Positions 22,503 to 35,900 of a stretch of 64,000 bases of DNA are shown piece by piece. The position numbers were made by a program, and so were the translations under genes. The DNA is from Sarcocystis neurona (lineage: Eukaryota > Apicomplexa > Conoidasida > Eucoccidiorida > Sarcocystidae): positions 8,149,414 through 8,213,413 of the forward strand of contig KL647288.1 in the NCBI GenBank assembly GCA_000727475.1, written 5' to 3'. The first letter of the stretch is position 1; each line of letters starts with the position of its first letter. Below the pieces are notes generated by a model. It was not told where the DNA came from, did not search any database, and was given only the letters and a program-made list of their open reading frames with translations.

Positions 22503-25500
22503 CAGACGCGCGCCGACGGGTCGGCCGCTGCTGCTGTTAGGACGTGTCTGCGGTCCCCCTGCTGCCGTTCGTGCGCAACTCCTCTGCAACTGTGTTGTTG
22601 CCCATGCTGCTGCTAAGTCGCCGCGTCAAAGTCCTGCTGCAGCTGCTACTGCTGCGACTCCACAACTGCCTTCACCCGCTGGTGCTGCCGCTGCAGTCCT
22701 GCAACATTCCTTGGCGTCGGCTTCTCATCTGACGCTGCTGCTGCTTTTCTGTCGCTGTACCCTGGCCTGGTGCTGCTGCTTCTGTCGAGTCTGCTGCGGC
22801 CACCGCTCTGGTGGTGCTGCTGCGGCTGTCCAGCTCCGAGCGTCGCTACAAGAACGTCGGCAGCAGGACACGAGCACCTACTTCTTTCTTTGTGCGAAGC
22901 TACTTTCGCGCCTGTAGAGGCTGCTGAACGCAGCCATCTTGGTGTTGTAGAATACCTATAAAGAAGACTCTCTGCGTGTAGAGTTATGTATGTAGCTGCA
23001 GACTTCTACGTGAAGACAACGTCTCTTTGCTAGCGTGTTTCCACCTGCTATAACATCTTATGTTAGAATATAGAGACTTCTTGTGGACACATAGTACGGC
23101 GCTACTGCACACCGCTCTGGGCCCCTTGTTATCCACGTGCAAGTACCTATATGCAGGAAAATACACCCGATGGGCAACTGTGTGTCGTTCTGCAAGCTCC
23201 CTGAGATACAGAGTTATCTATCTCTGTAGCACTCTTCCACATTCTAGGTGAGTGTACATACTGTTTTGCAGTACATATATATATATATACTCTTGCTATT
23301 GCCCATGAAAGGATGCACAGGATTGTATATGTGTGTAGAGAGAGGGAGACTCTGAAGTATGTATTAAAAATACATACGTGCTATGGAGAGAGAGGATGTG
23401 TACGTGTGTGTGTGCCGCCGTATCTGAGGATGGTGTCTGCAGTAATGTGGGGTGCAAGACAGCAGAACAGTACGTTTTTGCGTAGCACCTGTGCCCTGTG
23501 CCGCAGGGGAGGGCCTTAGAATGTAGCTGTCTAGGTGTTGTACATACATGTGTAGTTGTGTAGTTCAACAGGAGTTGCACAATATTTACGAGTCTCCGCA
23601 GCAGTCATCGCGACAAGCTCCTCAATACTAAGAAGTCCGCAGGCGTGGTTTGCTGCAGCCAAAGGTACTCGTTTTTCTCTTCTTCTCTTCGCCTAACGGC
23701 AGCCCTGCGTTTGGAGCGCTAAACGCCTTTCTCAGAGGGAGAAGTGTAGTAGGACCCCGCCGTGCGATACGTAGACAGCAGCAGCCGTCTGCTACCAGCC
23801 CGTCTCATGGACACCTGGCCAGCCTCTGTCTGTGTTCCATATCTCTACTGCTGCAGTGGCTTGTTGCACAGACGCTGGCAGCAGAGCACGAAGGGCCTTC
23901 CTGTATCAGCTTCTCTGAATCCTCGCTTCAGCGGCGGGAGGTCCACGCGTCGCGATTGCAGTATATATATATATATATGTATACGTGTGTACATATACAT
24001 ATTAAATATATGTATATGTATCTATGTTGTGTATCTGCGTATAGAGGTGTGCGCGTGTATGTGCCTGTATGTGTAGACGTGTACGTGTGCGGATAATCGC
24101 AGGATTTTCACGTGTTTGTGTGGGTGTGGTATCGTATCGTCGTCCACTTTTTCTCTCGAAGAACTGCAGCAGAGCGTTCTGTGTGGGAGAGCTGCACTCC
24201 TCTCTGTGTAGGCGAGGGTAGGGGCCACAGGCGAGTACCACTGTCAGAGACAATTCCTCTACTAGGCAGTAGGGTGTCCATATCGGTAGGACATTATCCT
24301 TTTGTATGTACAAGGGGTATGAACTACTTGTTCGTGTGCAGGCGCCTGGGGTCTTCTACACCTGCATATATGTGGACCATGTGGAGCCGTAAAGTACTGC
24401 AACCTTTTCAGACCAAGAGCACACTGCTGTAGTGGGTGTTCACCTATTCGTTCCCGCGGCTGCGAAGAATTCTGAAAAGTTAGTTCAGGCCCATTTTGTC
24501 CGGCATCTCTCTGTCCCTCACTGCTCTTTTGCCGCACGTACGAGAAGCATTGCAGGGATATTTTACAGGCGCCCAGTGAACGTGATGCGCTGGTGAACAC
24601 GTACACACTTGCACGTAGACACACCTCGTATATATGTATACGTGTGTATCCGTACGTGTGTTGGTGCACTTGTTTGTGTCTGCGTATACACATATGTATG
24701 TAAGCGGCGGTAGAAAAGAAAGGTGAGCGTCGCTGAAGGGAAAGGTCTGCACTACTCAAGCGCGCGCGCGCAGCGGGTTTATATTCGTCGCGACAAGGAA
24801 ACGGTTGCTTACTCGTAGCATAGAGTCAGCTGCTCTGTGGTCATTCTCCAGACCGCCCAGGTAGTTGCTGCCAAGGCATACACATGCCCGCAAGAACATT
24901 CCACAGTATGTGAAGAGGATTATGTATGCGTATTTATACACACACCCATGCACGTACGTATATATATATATATATGTATATATATATGCATGTATGTATG
25001 TATGTATTGGCGCCAGTGAAGGTGTAGGTAACCGCAAAATGTCGCGTCACAGGACTGCCGACGTCGTGGCAGAGTCGTCTTGGGTAGGATAACGAGAGAC
25101 GAGTGCACCTGCTGAGGGTTTCCTCTCGCTGCTACCAAATCTGCAACGAAATATCACACATACTCGGCAGGCAATTGCAGTATTTAATGGGCTGTATCTA
25201 GACCAGTGCCGCCTCTTCTAGCTGCGTCGAAAGAGCGCTAGGACGTGCAGCTCTCCTCGGCAGTTGCGGGACGCGTGTGTCGACGCCCTCACGCGATACA
25301 CAAACGAAAGCCGCGGATGTTCAGTTCTTTCATTCTTTAACTTCCTGCGAGTATTCCTTCTTGTGTGCACGTGTACGTGTACCTATGTCTTCTATGTGCA
25401 CAGGTGTGCGTATGTATGTAAGTGTACGTCGGATGAAGTATACATAAAGTTTTGCACACATGTGTATATGTGTTGGTCTCTACACACAAATATATACTTG

Positions 25501-28500
25501 TGACGAAGTGTAGTCGTCTACGATTTCGCATTGATTTCGCATGTGTCAGCTGCTTTTGTGCGTGGGCGTTTTCAGGCAGGAGCTATTGAGCACCGTCATC
25601 CGCGTCGCGTCTTGACTGAAGACGCGACGGACGTTCTTCCGTCCGTTGCCGTTTCCAGAAACAAAATCTGCGGATGTGCGTATGTACGCCAGGAATGTAT
25701 CATCCTCTGACTGCAGTGTTACACACGTGCGTGGATGTCCGTATACACAAAAGGGAGGTAGGTGGGTCGGTGGCTGCGCACAGACAAGAGATATGGAAAT
25801 CTGCTTTTTTCGACGATTCCTACACGCACAACCGTACGTGTTTCACATATATGGACAGACACTCGACGCTGCTTGCGGTCTTCTGTACACGGCAGATTCA
25901 GTAAAATGTTTGGCTGCGTCCTGCGATGAAGTGCTCTCCCGTGAGTGTGTCGACACGCTCATTCTTGGTTCTTATGTATATTTGTGCGTTTGCGTATACA
26001 CAAGTGCATTTGTGCATCTTTACGCACATGTGTTCCTTTTTTTGTAGAGGGGCTATGGAAAAGAGCTTGTCTTTTGTTCTAGTAATTGTGCAAGGAACGC
26101 CGAGTTCTAAGAAGTACACTCGTGTGCTGCTACAAGTTAGACATGCTCTCTATCCTTTTCTTTCGCTCGAGGCGCCGCTGACAGACTCGATTTATCGTCC
26201 TAGTGGGTTCCTCGTGTAACTTTTCGAGACGTCGTCTTCTCATAAGAACGACGAATTTAGTTTTTGTGGGGCTCCTGTATATTTCTCGTATTCAGACCGA
26301 GAAGCAAGTCTGTCCTCGTCCTGATGTTCCTTGAAAAAGACCCGGAGAACCGGGCTTAAAAAGCACGTAATTTTGTCGTGTTGCTGCAGCTGCCTGGGGA
26401 TTCGAAAGCAGCTTGGATGCACTTTGTTGCAAATATAGAAAAGGGTGTGTCCCTTGTTTTCTCCCTTTTTCTCTTAGAAAGAGCTACATCTGTACATTGC
26501 TGCACTTAATTTTTCCAGTGAGAAAAGCAATGTAGCGCGAAGGTTATAACATTTTCCCACTGTAACGTCGATAACTACGGACACGACATTTTTCCGATGC
26601 TTTTAGCGTTTACACCCCACCAACTACGGAGACAGAGGAATCACTTTCTTCACTGGTTGCTTTCCCACATGCTGTATCTCGTGTCTTCATTTCTCGCGGG
26701 AGACGCAGAAAGCCATCAATCCTACTTCCTTTTGCTGCTGCTGGCGTTATAAAATCCAATGCTTGCCTGACCACGGGCACTCAGGCAGCAAATTTCTTGC
26801 AAGCAGGCTGCTATTGAAGTCCACTTTATCGTCGTCTTCTCAAGCGGAACAGTTAGCAGCTAAGCAGTCTTCTAGATCAACGGCCGCAGTTCTAGATCAA
26901 CGGCCGCAGTTCTTTTTCTAAGAGGAGTTTTCACTTTAAGGAGGTCGTCACGCACTGGCTGCGTCTTAACTGAATATAAGGACCACGAGTGTGTGTCAAC
27001 TGTTAATCCTATTCAAAAAACACGTGTGTCGTTAACCTTACAGGTCCGCTGTTTTTCAGAACGGCTTATCCGCTGATCTTGACAAACGCGTGCTTCCGCA
27101 TAGTGTTTTCAGTCACAAGTTTCGTTGCAGAAGCACAAGGAGTAAGGTATCTGTCGTCTCTTGTTCGTGTTTTTTTCAAAGACGAGTATACACGTGGTGT
27201 TTCCACGTTGCCGTTTCTCTCTAGCCAAAAGCCACAGCTGCTAGGCCCGCTACGGAAAGGGGCAACAAATGACTATCAAGGGTGATGATTTTCTCAGTAG
27301 CATCTGCATCTTCCATTTTTTTACTGGAAAACACAAGGAGGCGACTGTAGCAACAGTCGTATAGAAGTTTGTTGGGTACTTCCCAGCGACAGCGCATGCT
27401 GGCTCTCGTCGTCACCTGTTGCTGCGAGGAAAGCACAGAGCAAATGAGAAAACCTTCTCTGTGTCTCTATTGTACGTGGACTTTAGTTTAGCCTGCGTCC
27501 GTGTGTATCCGTGAGTACTGGATGTGCTGCCTGCTTTCTTTTCTCGCGCTCGACACGCACCCTTCTGCGATTGCTGCCTGCCCCTGCCCTCAGCACTGCA
27601 CGTGCGACACTGGAACGTGCGCACGACCAACTGTGACAGCAGTCTAATGAAGTAGTCGGTTTTATAATAGGGCACAAGAACCGTGCGATTTTCTTTTTCA
27701 CTTTCGCGGCAAGTCAGCTGGGAGGATGCCGACTACTTCATAATTCGGTGTAGTCCTCATTAATATACCGAAACAAATCGTGCCGAAAGTGGCCGTACCA
27801 GACTTGCTAATGGTAGCAGCAATAGTGTGGTAGTAGCAGTACTAATAATAGTTCTAGTGATAGGAATAGAATTTTCGACGAGGGCAGCTTGAAAAGTTTA
27901 TAGTGCTAGTAGGAGGAGGGTCCAGCGATTTCCTATTCTACTGACAGTAGTAATAATCGTGGTGGATGTGGTAGTAGTAGGAGTAGTGGTTATAGGTCTT
28001 GTAGCAGTTATGTAGTGGTGACGGTGCTGGCATTATCCGTATTAATACTACTAGTCAGAGCGTGAGCAGGTGTAGTTTCTGCCTTGGCATCTGTAATAAC
28101 AGTAGTATACCAGAAAAGATAGTAGCAGAAGATCAAATGGTAGTAGTAGCTGTAGGGCTTAATCGTTTACGTGTACACATATAGAACGCTGGTAATGGAC
28201 AACCACAGCCGCGTACGGAGGTCTGTAGCTTGTCGTACTATTTTCTCAATATTTGGGACGGTGGAGTGTTCGCGTGTTTGAACAGTGGAGGCCAATCTTA
28301 GCAGGTAGAGCAAACGCTGGGCATACCTGCAAGTCCTAGTCAATGAGCTTCTTCGTTCTGCGTAAGCACTAACGTTAGTCCTACAGTAAAGAAGGATAGC
28401 AGCGTTGTTGGCCGCATTTCGCAAGGTTCGATCCTTCCAAATCATGTGCATAAATGCACACGATTAACAAAGAACAACACGGCAGGTGTACCGTGTATTT

Positions 28501-29522
28501 GTGTATACAGGGAGATGGAGACGAACGGTGTGATCTGCAGTTCAACCATCGAAGAGAAATAATCAGAATTCTACTACAACTGCAGTTATTTCTACTGCCG
28601 TAGCGCCTTTGTGGCGTTGGTTCAGCAGGGGCGGCCACCGCTGAACAGCGTTTTCTAGTGTGTTGTTCTCCTGCGTTTGTGTGCGGCCGCTCACTCTGAC
28701 ACCACCACACCTGCGTTGCAGCCGCTGCTCTTGCAGCTAGCACGCGGAACGACATTGGTGCTGCTATTCCCCAGAGTAGTAGTAGTAATAATAGTAGTAG
28801 TAGTAATGATAGTAGTAGTAGTAGTAGCGCATTCGCGCTCAGAGGCTGCTCATTCGGTAGAGGCCGTTTCAGCATAGTCGTCATAATGGTACGTTTCGCG
28901 ATTGTTTCGACGTTTTCCTTAAAGAATCGAATTGAACAGCGTTTGCCCACCCCTCCAGCGGGCAACAGTAATTACCCATGTGCAAACTCATCCCAGTGCA
29001 TGCATAGGCGTCTGCATATACATATTCGTGTATGTATACCCGCGGGTGCACATTCGTATACACACTATACATACGCATGTGTATACATGCTCGACTATAA
29101 ATAACACAAATACAACCGACGCGTACAAAAAGAGCATGCCCGAACAGTACGCTTTTCTCGCTAGGCACAAACACGTTTCTGTATGTACGCACAGACACCC
29201 ACGTACACGTCCCTGTACTTGTAAAAGAGTTTCACATAGTTTAATTCATGTTTTCCTCCCGAACCATGCATGATTTGTGGCGCCCCTCTACTTGCGCAAA
29301 TCCGCGCAGTCGGTGGTTATGTCTTGAGGGCCCACGGAGAACAGACACGTACAGGAAGTGACACAGGAATAGTAGTGTTTGCGTATATATCTCCCTTTGA
29401 TCCCTACGTGGGTCGTACACACTTAGCCATGCAACAGTCTTGTGTGCACGGCCTCGATTATACACTTGAGCGCAGTTGTGGCTACATGGGGGGAAACGAG
29501 TCACACACAGGTTTTGCGTGTA
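22503..29522. other. transition from repeat-rich to repeat-poor DNA, no assignable gene
   Basis: CTG-rich sequence ends near 22.9 kb. After that the DNA is mixed, with only short TATA blocks (23270-23290, 23960-24020, 24955-24990), TAG/AAT triplet runs (27820-28150 and 28775-28830) and a 20-base direct repeat at 26870. The missing terminal exon of the ATP synthase gene may lie near the left end. A short minus-strand frame starting at an ATG near 27316 (MEDADATEKIITLDSHLLPL, then a small hydrophobic stretch and a stop) is non-repetitive, but nothing else supports it as a gene. Confidence 0.45.
26870..26909. repeat. 20-base tandem direct repeat
   Basis: TTCTAGATCAACGGCCGCAG occurs twice in tandem (26870-26889 and 26890-26909) without a mismatch. 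It is isolated from other repeats. Confidence 0.95.
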
Positions 29523-30912
29523 TCACGTATTTTTTGGAATTTCGTTGGCGATCTTGTCGATAAGGTGCGCGAGTTTGAAATCATTTTCCGTCAGTCCGCC
29601 AGCGGAATGGGTGGATAATTCTATTTGTACGGTGTTGTAAACATTGTACCAGTTGGGGTGATGATTCATCTTTTCCGCTTCCAGGGCAACGCGGCTCATG
29701 AAGCCCCAACTCTGGAACGCACATGTTGACACCCAAATGTCCACATGAAGACGTCGTCTACGCGTGCAGTAGCCTGACGCGTGTGAAGAGACTGGCGTTA
29801 ATCAAGAAGGCCCGATAAGCACATACACACACGGCACGTAACGCGCCACCGTGAAGTACTCTGCACCTTGACAGGCTGTTACACTGACATGTAGCTGCAC
29901 ATGGGTAGGTACGGCAGGTAGGGCGCCAGCCGGAAGAACTCCGCTTCTACAGAGACTGGAACACTAGCATGCGGCTGCACGTGGTGGCCGTGCGCATCGC
30001 AGAAACTTTATTTGTCCTTGTCAAAAGCTTTACCTGAACGGTCCACCAAGTTCGCACTGCCTGCGTTTCAGTAAACGGCTGCATTCTCCCAGGGAGATGT
30101 GGGCGTCTGCACAGTCATATGTGCGAGGGGGGTAATGTACGTGGAATGCGTCGTCGCTTATATAACTACTGCGTTTGTGGCAACGCTGGCTTACACTCAT
30201 GCACTACCGTATGTGCAGCGCTTGCGGCACTACAGAAAGCTACGCTTGCTAATAGAGTGTCACAGAGGAGGGGAGTTGAACGGTCGAGTATGCGCACATT
30301 CACTGCATTTCACAGGACGGAATAATTGACTTGTACAGGGGCTTTTACACGGCCACGTACGGCCTGTGCACTGCTTGCATCACCACGATCGTTGTCTTGC
30401 ACCAGCGGAATGGGCAGTTTTCACGAGATAGTGTGACCGAATGTGTCAGCAGTGTACGACGGCGGAGACGGGTACATTACGTGTGTTCTGCACGGGTGAG
30501 GGGCACAGAATTATTGTGTTTCTAGAGAGGTGATACCTCACATTGAACCGCCTCTTCGCACATGTGTGTCACGGTACAATGAAGCAGAGTGTGTGAGATG
30601 CGCCGACATATATTTATGCACATTCGCGGGCATGTGGGGCCGTGTATGCAAATGTGTGTCTGTGGCAGTGCCGTTTGTGCATAAAGATTATTTGTAACTG
30701 AGTTATGGATTGCTCCGTAGATGCGTCGGCACAAGCCTTCTCACTTGCAGCACTACGCCAACAACGATGATCGTATGTAAGCTCACTCTGATTCGACTTG
30801 GTAGCAGCAAGGTGTCAGCAGGGTTCACCTTAGTTATCCGTCCCCAAAATACTTTTTCATAGAGACAGTGCGGAACGAGGCAGACACGTGCACGTTTTCC
30901 AGGGCCGGGTGA

Positions 30913-30950
<38 letters not shown>

Positions 30951-31538
30951 ACATATGCATGTACTNNNNNNNNNNNNNNNNNNNNNNNNNNNNNNNNNNN
31001 NNNNNNNNNNNNNNNNNNNNNNNNNNNNNNNNNNNNNNNNNNNNNNNNNNNNNNNNNNNNNNNNNNNNNNNNNNNNNNNNNNNNNNNNNNNNNNNNNNNN
31101 NNNNNNNNNNNNNNNNNNNNNNNNNNNNNNNNNNNNNNNNNNNNNNNNNNNNNNNNNNNNNNNNNNNNNNNNNNNNNNNNNNNNNNNNNNNNNNNNNNNN
31201 NNNNNNNNNNNNNNNNNNNNNNNNNNNNNNNNNNNNNNNNNNNNNNNNNNNNNNNNNNNNNNNNNNNNNNNNNNNNNNNNNNNNNNNNNNNNNNNNNNNN
31301 NNNNNNNNNNNNNNNNNNNNNNNNNNNNNNNNNNNNNNNNNNNNNNNNNNNNNNNNNNNNNNNNNNNNNNNNNNNNNNNNNNNNNNNNNNNNNNNNNNNN
31401 NNNNNNNNNNNNNNNNNNNNNNNNNNNNNNNNNNNNNNNNNNNNNNNNNNNNNNNNNNNNNNNNNNNNNNNNNNNNNNNNNNNNNNNNNNNNNNNNNNNN
31501 NNNNNNNNNNNNNNNNNNNNNNNNNNNNNNNNNNNNNA

Positions 31539-31578
<40 letters not shown>

Positions 31579-32912
31579 ATATGCATGTACTCGAGTAACC
31601 ACACAGACGTGTATGCGTTGACGCGGTTCTTTACGGCTTATATCCTACTTCCAGGCAGCACATTTAGCGAAATCCCTAATACGTGCAGAAAGAGGCTCCG
31701 ATGTGCCGTTCATGGTTGAACAGATACAAATTTGTGTGTACGTACATGCATAGCTCTACGTGTGTTCATTTAGCGTATACACACAATATATATTACGCAT
31801 ATACGCACATTTACAGAACTCCGGCATGCTCTCTACATTCATTTTGGGGCGAGTGTATGATGTGGTCCACGTTTCTGGAGGTAGCTTAAGCTGAGTCTGG
31901 AACAACAGAGGATTCGACCGGGTGGCTTGGTCGTTCTCATCCACAGAGCTACGAATGCCGGACCACCTGTCCCTGTTCTTCCAAATGTGCAAGGAAGGCG
32001 AGAACGCCTACGTGCCCAGGGACGCACGCTGATTTTTCTCACCTTTAATACGCCATGCTCGGACAACTGAGGAAGGTGGGCACCCCGGCAAATATATGAT
32101 TATCCACCTTAGTGATACAACTAGGCGAACGTGCATGTCCAGACATACATACGTATACATCCCACCTATCTGCACCTGCATGCTTTGTCTCGCATCGTGC
32201 GTACGTACAGTATACACACATGTACTCAAAGGTACTCGGAGGTGAACACTTTGAATGGTTTGATATGCAGGACCCACGTGCGCACACGGCCAAAGGGATG
32301 CAGACATGATCTGCATGCTGGCAGACCACGACACTGTATTGTTTTCTTCATTCCCCCACCCGTGCATTACGCGGACGTTACGGAGCTCTGCCAAGTCGCG
32401 TGTTTGTATTTCTTTCTAGTACGCACGACTTCTTTTCTGCCCGCAGATTAACGTTCGTGCCGCCCCTGCACCGTATGCATACGTATGTAAGTTTGGAGGT
32501 GTATCAATACGCTTGCGTGTGTGTACGTGTGGATAGTTAGATAAACCGCAAACGTGCTTGTTTATGCGTGCGCGAGTACCTACGTATTAATATGCATGTA
32601 TGTTTACACGTACGCAAACAGAAACATACGTATATGTATACAAGTACCCGTGTAAGCTTCCTAGTTTCTTGTTTCTGCGTACACGTGCGCACGTCGAGCT
32701 GTGCACATGTGTGCGTGAACACGCAGGAACGTCAACGTATCTATGGGAGTGCGCACGCGTAAGTTTACTTGATTAAAATCTTTGAATACAAAGTTTCTTT
32801 GGAGAACAGTGTTTTCCTTCCCCACATGCCACTGCGGAACGGTTTTGAGCAGCCGCAGCAACAGAGGCCCGTCGCCGCTTACGACTCTGCCAACAGGAGA
32901 CATAGTTACCAT
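29523..32912 (-). CDS. pterin-4a-carbinolamine dehydratase (PCD/DCoH family)
   Basis: The enzyme dehydrates 4a-hydroxytetrahydropterin to quinonoid dihydrobiopterin, recycling the pterin cofactor of aromatic amino acid hydroxylases. Two exons join in phase 0: 32912-32769 (ATG start; donor CAA then GTAAAC) and 29711-29523 (acceptor GCGTTCCAG; TGA stop). The product is 110 residues, close to the usual length of about 100. Exon 1 has [13 protein letters not shown] and FVFKDFNQ. Exon 2 has [20 protein letters not shown] then WYNVYN, and [19 protein letters not shown]. The active-site pattern of a His-His-Pro, an aromatic residue, a second His in STH and a downstream Asp is complete. A second ATG at 32903 is an alternative start. 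The 3.06-kb intron contains the assembly gap. No presequence is visible, so a cytosolic location is likely. Confidence 0.93.
30912..31591. other. assembly gap (572 N) flanked by the same 54-base TA-rich sequence
   Basis: N bases run from 30966 to 31537. The 54 bases before the gap (30912-30965) and the 54 bases after it (31538-31591) both start AGCATATATA, continue with a TA run and end ACATATGCATGTACT. They differ only at about two positions near the end of the TA run. The gap lies inside the intron of the pterin dehydratase gene, so no coding sequence is lost from that model. Confidence 0.95.
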
Positions 32913-35900
32913 TGACTGGCAGCAGTACAAGAGAGCTGCGGACACACCCCAAAACTGTCCGCTGAAGACAGGGGAACGAACTATGTACCAGGTAGAACTA
33001 AAGCCCGCGAGGCAGGAAAGGATAGAAACGGACACCAAAAATTAGATAAACCTTCAGGACATTGAGTTCAAGGACGAGAATAGTGGACATTTATACCGCT
33101 GGACCATAGAGATATGGCCAGGATGACGTAAGAAAAGTGAGAAGCTGGTTTTTCTGCCTACGTGAAGACTGGAATATACGCCTGTTGGTTATGCGTAAAT
33201 TCAGATCTACACCAATACATATGCATCGAAACACAGGAACGTGCACTTGGACAGAAGGGGCAACGGAAGTGAAATAATGTTACACCGAGACCCATTCAGA
33301 GCCGCAACATTCACGTGCTCACGTACTTGAAGATGAATGATGGGAAGGACTACGTATAAAAGCGCGATTATCAACAATTTCACACACTGGTTTAAAGTGG
33401 CAGGAAGCCACCAGGATCAAGACACCTGCACGTCACGATGTAACAGAAGAAAACAAATGCTGTTTACGCGTGTGTCAGGATATCAGCAAAGCGCGGCGGC
33501 AGTTACGCATGCCTCAGCCGGGAAAAATATGAGACCGATGTAATGTTATGCAGCGACGCATTCACCAGGAAGAATGTAAGCAGGCGGACACACTACCGCA
33601 CACGCGCTAGCCGTTCGCAGATATTTGATGACGCAGTGGTACTGTCTTAACGTTCCGAGCCGCCGCTGCTGGGAAGAACGTGAACGCAGGAGCATTTCAA
33701 ACACCATACTTCAGCCGGTAAACGAGATGAACTCGCCACGTGCAAGAGTACCGCAAAGGCATGCAGAATGACTACCAGGGTACAGCACGAAAATGTTCTT
33801 CATATCTTCAACGCACTTACGAGGAAAGCAGTGAAGAATGTATTACTAACCGTCATGCTCTCAGTGGCACTGTGCAACGGAGCTTTAAGAGGGCTCCCCG
33901 CCAGTATATGGCGTGTTAGGCGGCGACCCGCGGCACGACAGCGCGGCTGCATTCATTCCTTCAGTTGCTAGCCCTCGAAAAAAAAAGGTGGCGAGTCTGT
34001 GGACTACTCTGTAGTCTAGCGCAAACACACAACTTCACAAAAAGGATTGCAGCCCAATTTTACCTCGGACCGAAACACCGGCGGTTGGTGTGCACATACA
34101 CGTTTACCTGATCTGCGGACAAGTCGAACACGCAAGTTGCACTGCTTTAACGTCAAAACGCTGTATATGTGTTAACGGATAATAAACTTAGAAACGCACA
34201 CACCGAGTCGCACAGCTGCGCATCTGTCTCTACATATATGCAGAGATGCACATGGAGATGTACCCATTCAACTATAGAGAGCCCCGTGGGAAGACGAATG
34301 CACATTCGTGGCCAAAGAAGCATTATGTCTATATTCTATAGGTATGTCTACAAGGTATCACCTGTAGACTGAATCAAAGATGCATCTCTCCCGACATAGG
34401 GACACTGTCACAAAAGCGAGGAGGGCTGCTCGAGGCACCAGACTCGGGGCGATTCCTGGTTGTGGTTTGTTCTCTGAAACTACATTTCAACGCCTGCAGA
34501 CTGTGACTGCCTAAGTGGGGGCGATTCCTATCTAGCGTTTCTCAATTACTGTCCCACGGAAATTCAAATGGATAAGTCAGGAATGGGGTAGGAGTTTTCG
34601 TAAATGATAACCCCAGAGTTGTTAACAGCCTTGTGTACCGCTAACAAACTGCTCGGAGGCGACGAAGTCGTGCGCATGGACGCGTGACTTGAGGAAAATT
34701 TTCAGCGGAAGTGCACGCTAACTAGCGCACTTGTTCAAACACAGGCATACAAGGCGGTGTATATGTCAAAAACTACATGTCTGTACGTGTGTTCACATAA
34801 ACACACAGATGTAAATAAATGTACACTGCCACGCCAATACAGGTTAATGCATATAGATTGATGTACGCAAACGTACGATATCCATGCGGGAAGCGGAACA
34901 CAAGGGGCACAGTCGGCGCAGGCGACCGCGTTTAGTGGAGTGCTGTTGAAAGGGAGACAAGTGGCAGCTTCACTCACTCGTGACATTGAAATTTTCTTTG
35001 AATACAAACTTCCTATGTACACCGTCACGTGAAGACATTTACGCGGAAATGAAGCTGCCCTTCTCCCGTTATATTCTTTCTTACTACGCAGAGATGTATC
35101 CAATCACTGACGCACGTGTATACACACATACACATACACGCACGTGTGTATACTTGCGTTCATGTATGCACATCATTATAGACTTCCGTGTACACTGCCA
35201 AGCGTACACTCACCCATATTGTCCGTCTACGTTACAAGAAGCGGAAAAGACGCCTGGGACACGGGAGCTACCAGTGTAAGATCAGAGGCTCCTTCCACTG
35301 CGCGGCCTACATGCGAAAAACAGGGACAAGTAATTCCTATACATGTGCAAACTGAAACGAGCTACGTCGCAGTGAGCTACGAGATACTTTGTACTCCAGC
35401 GAGAGGGAAATAAGTGTATACACAGTTCTACGTGCGTGTAGCTCCAGATGGTGCGCTCTTGTTGATGGTTGCTGCTTTTGTAGTATTGCTGCAAAGAGGA
35501 GCGGAGGTGGCTTGAAGGAGCCACGTTATGCGAGTGCGTTATCTTGTGGAAACAGCTGACCGCAGAGTCTGCACGTCGTGCGCTGTGGGAAAAGACCAGT
35601 CGTCTTCTATACTTCTGTAAACGCGTATATGCATTTTCATGTATACCAGCGTAAAGACATGAACAAACATCTGCGTTCAGCTGCACGCAAATATATACGC
35701 ATGTGGAAGTGTTAATGGGTACTAACTACTATACACGTATTACATGTGTTCCTTTGACACGCAGAAGCTATTTTTGGAGCCTGTCTTCAATAAGAAAAAG
35801 AGGCGCTTGCTTTTGTTCTATTCAGAGGGGCACTGCTACCCATGGTTCGTCCGAAGTCGACCGCACACGTTTCGAGCGTGGAAGCATATATGCATGAACA

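Noticed and set aside
30834..31604. Open frames of 200-300 codons spanning the gap on both strands
   Set aside because: They consist of unknown residues across the N run and Ile-Tyr repeats from the TA tract.
31880..31992. tRNA-like sequence with a GGTCGAATCC T-loop on the minus strand
   Set aside because: No paired T stem, acceptor stem or anticodon arm can be built around it.
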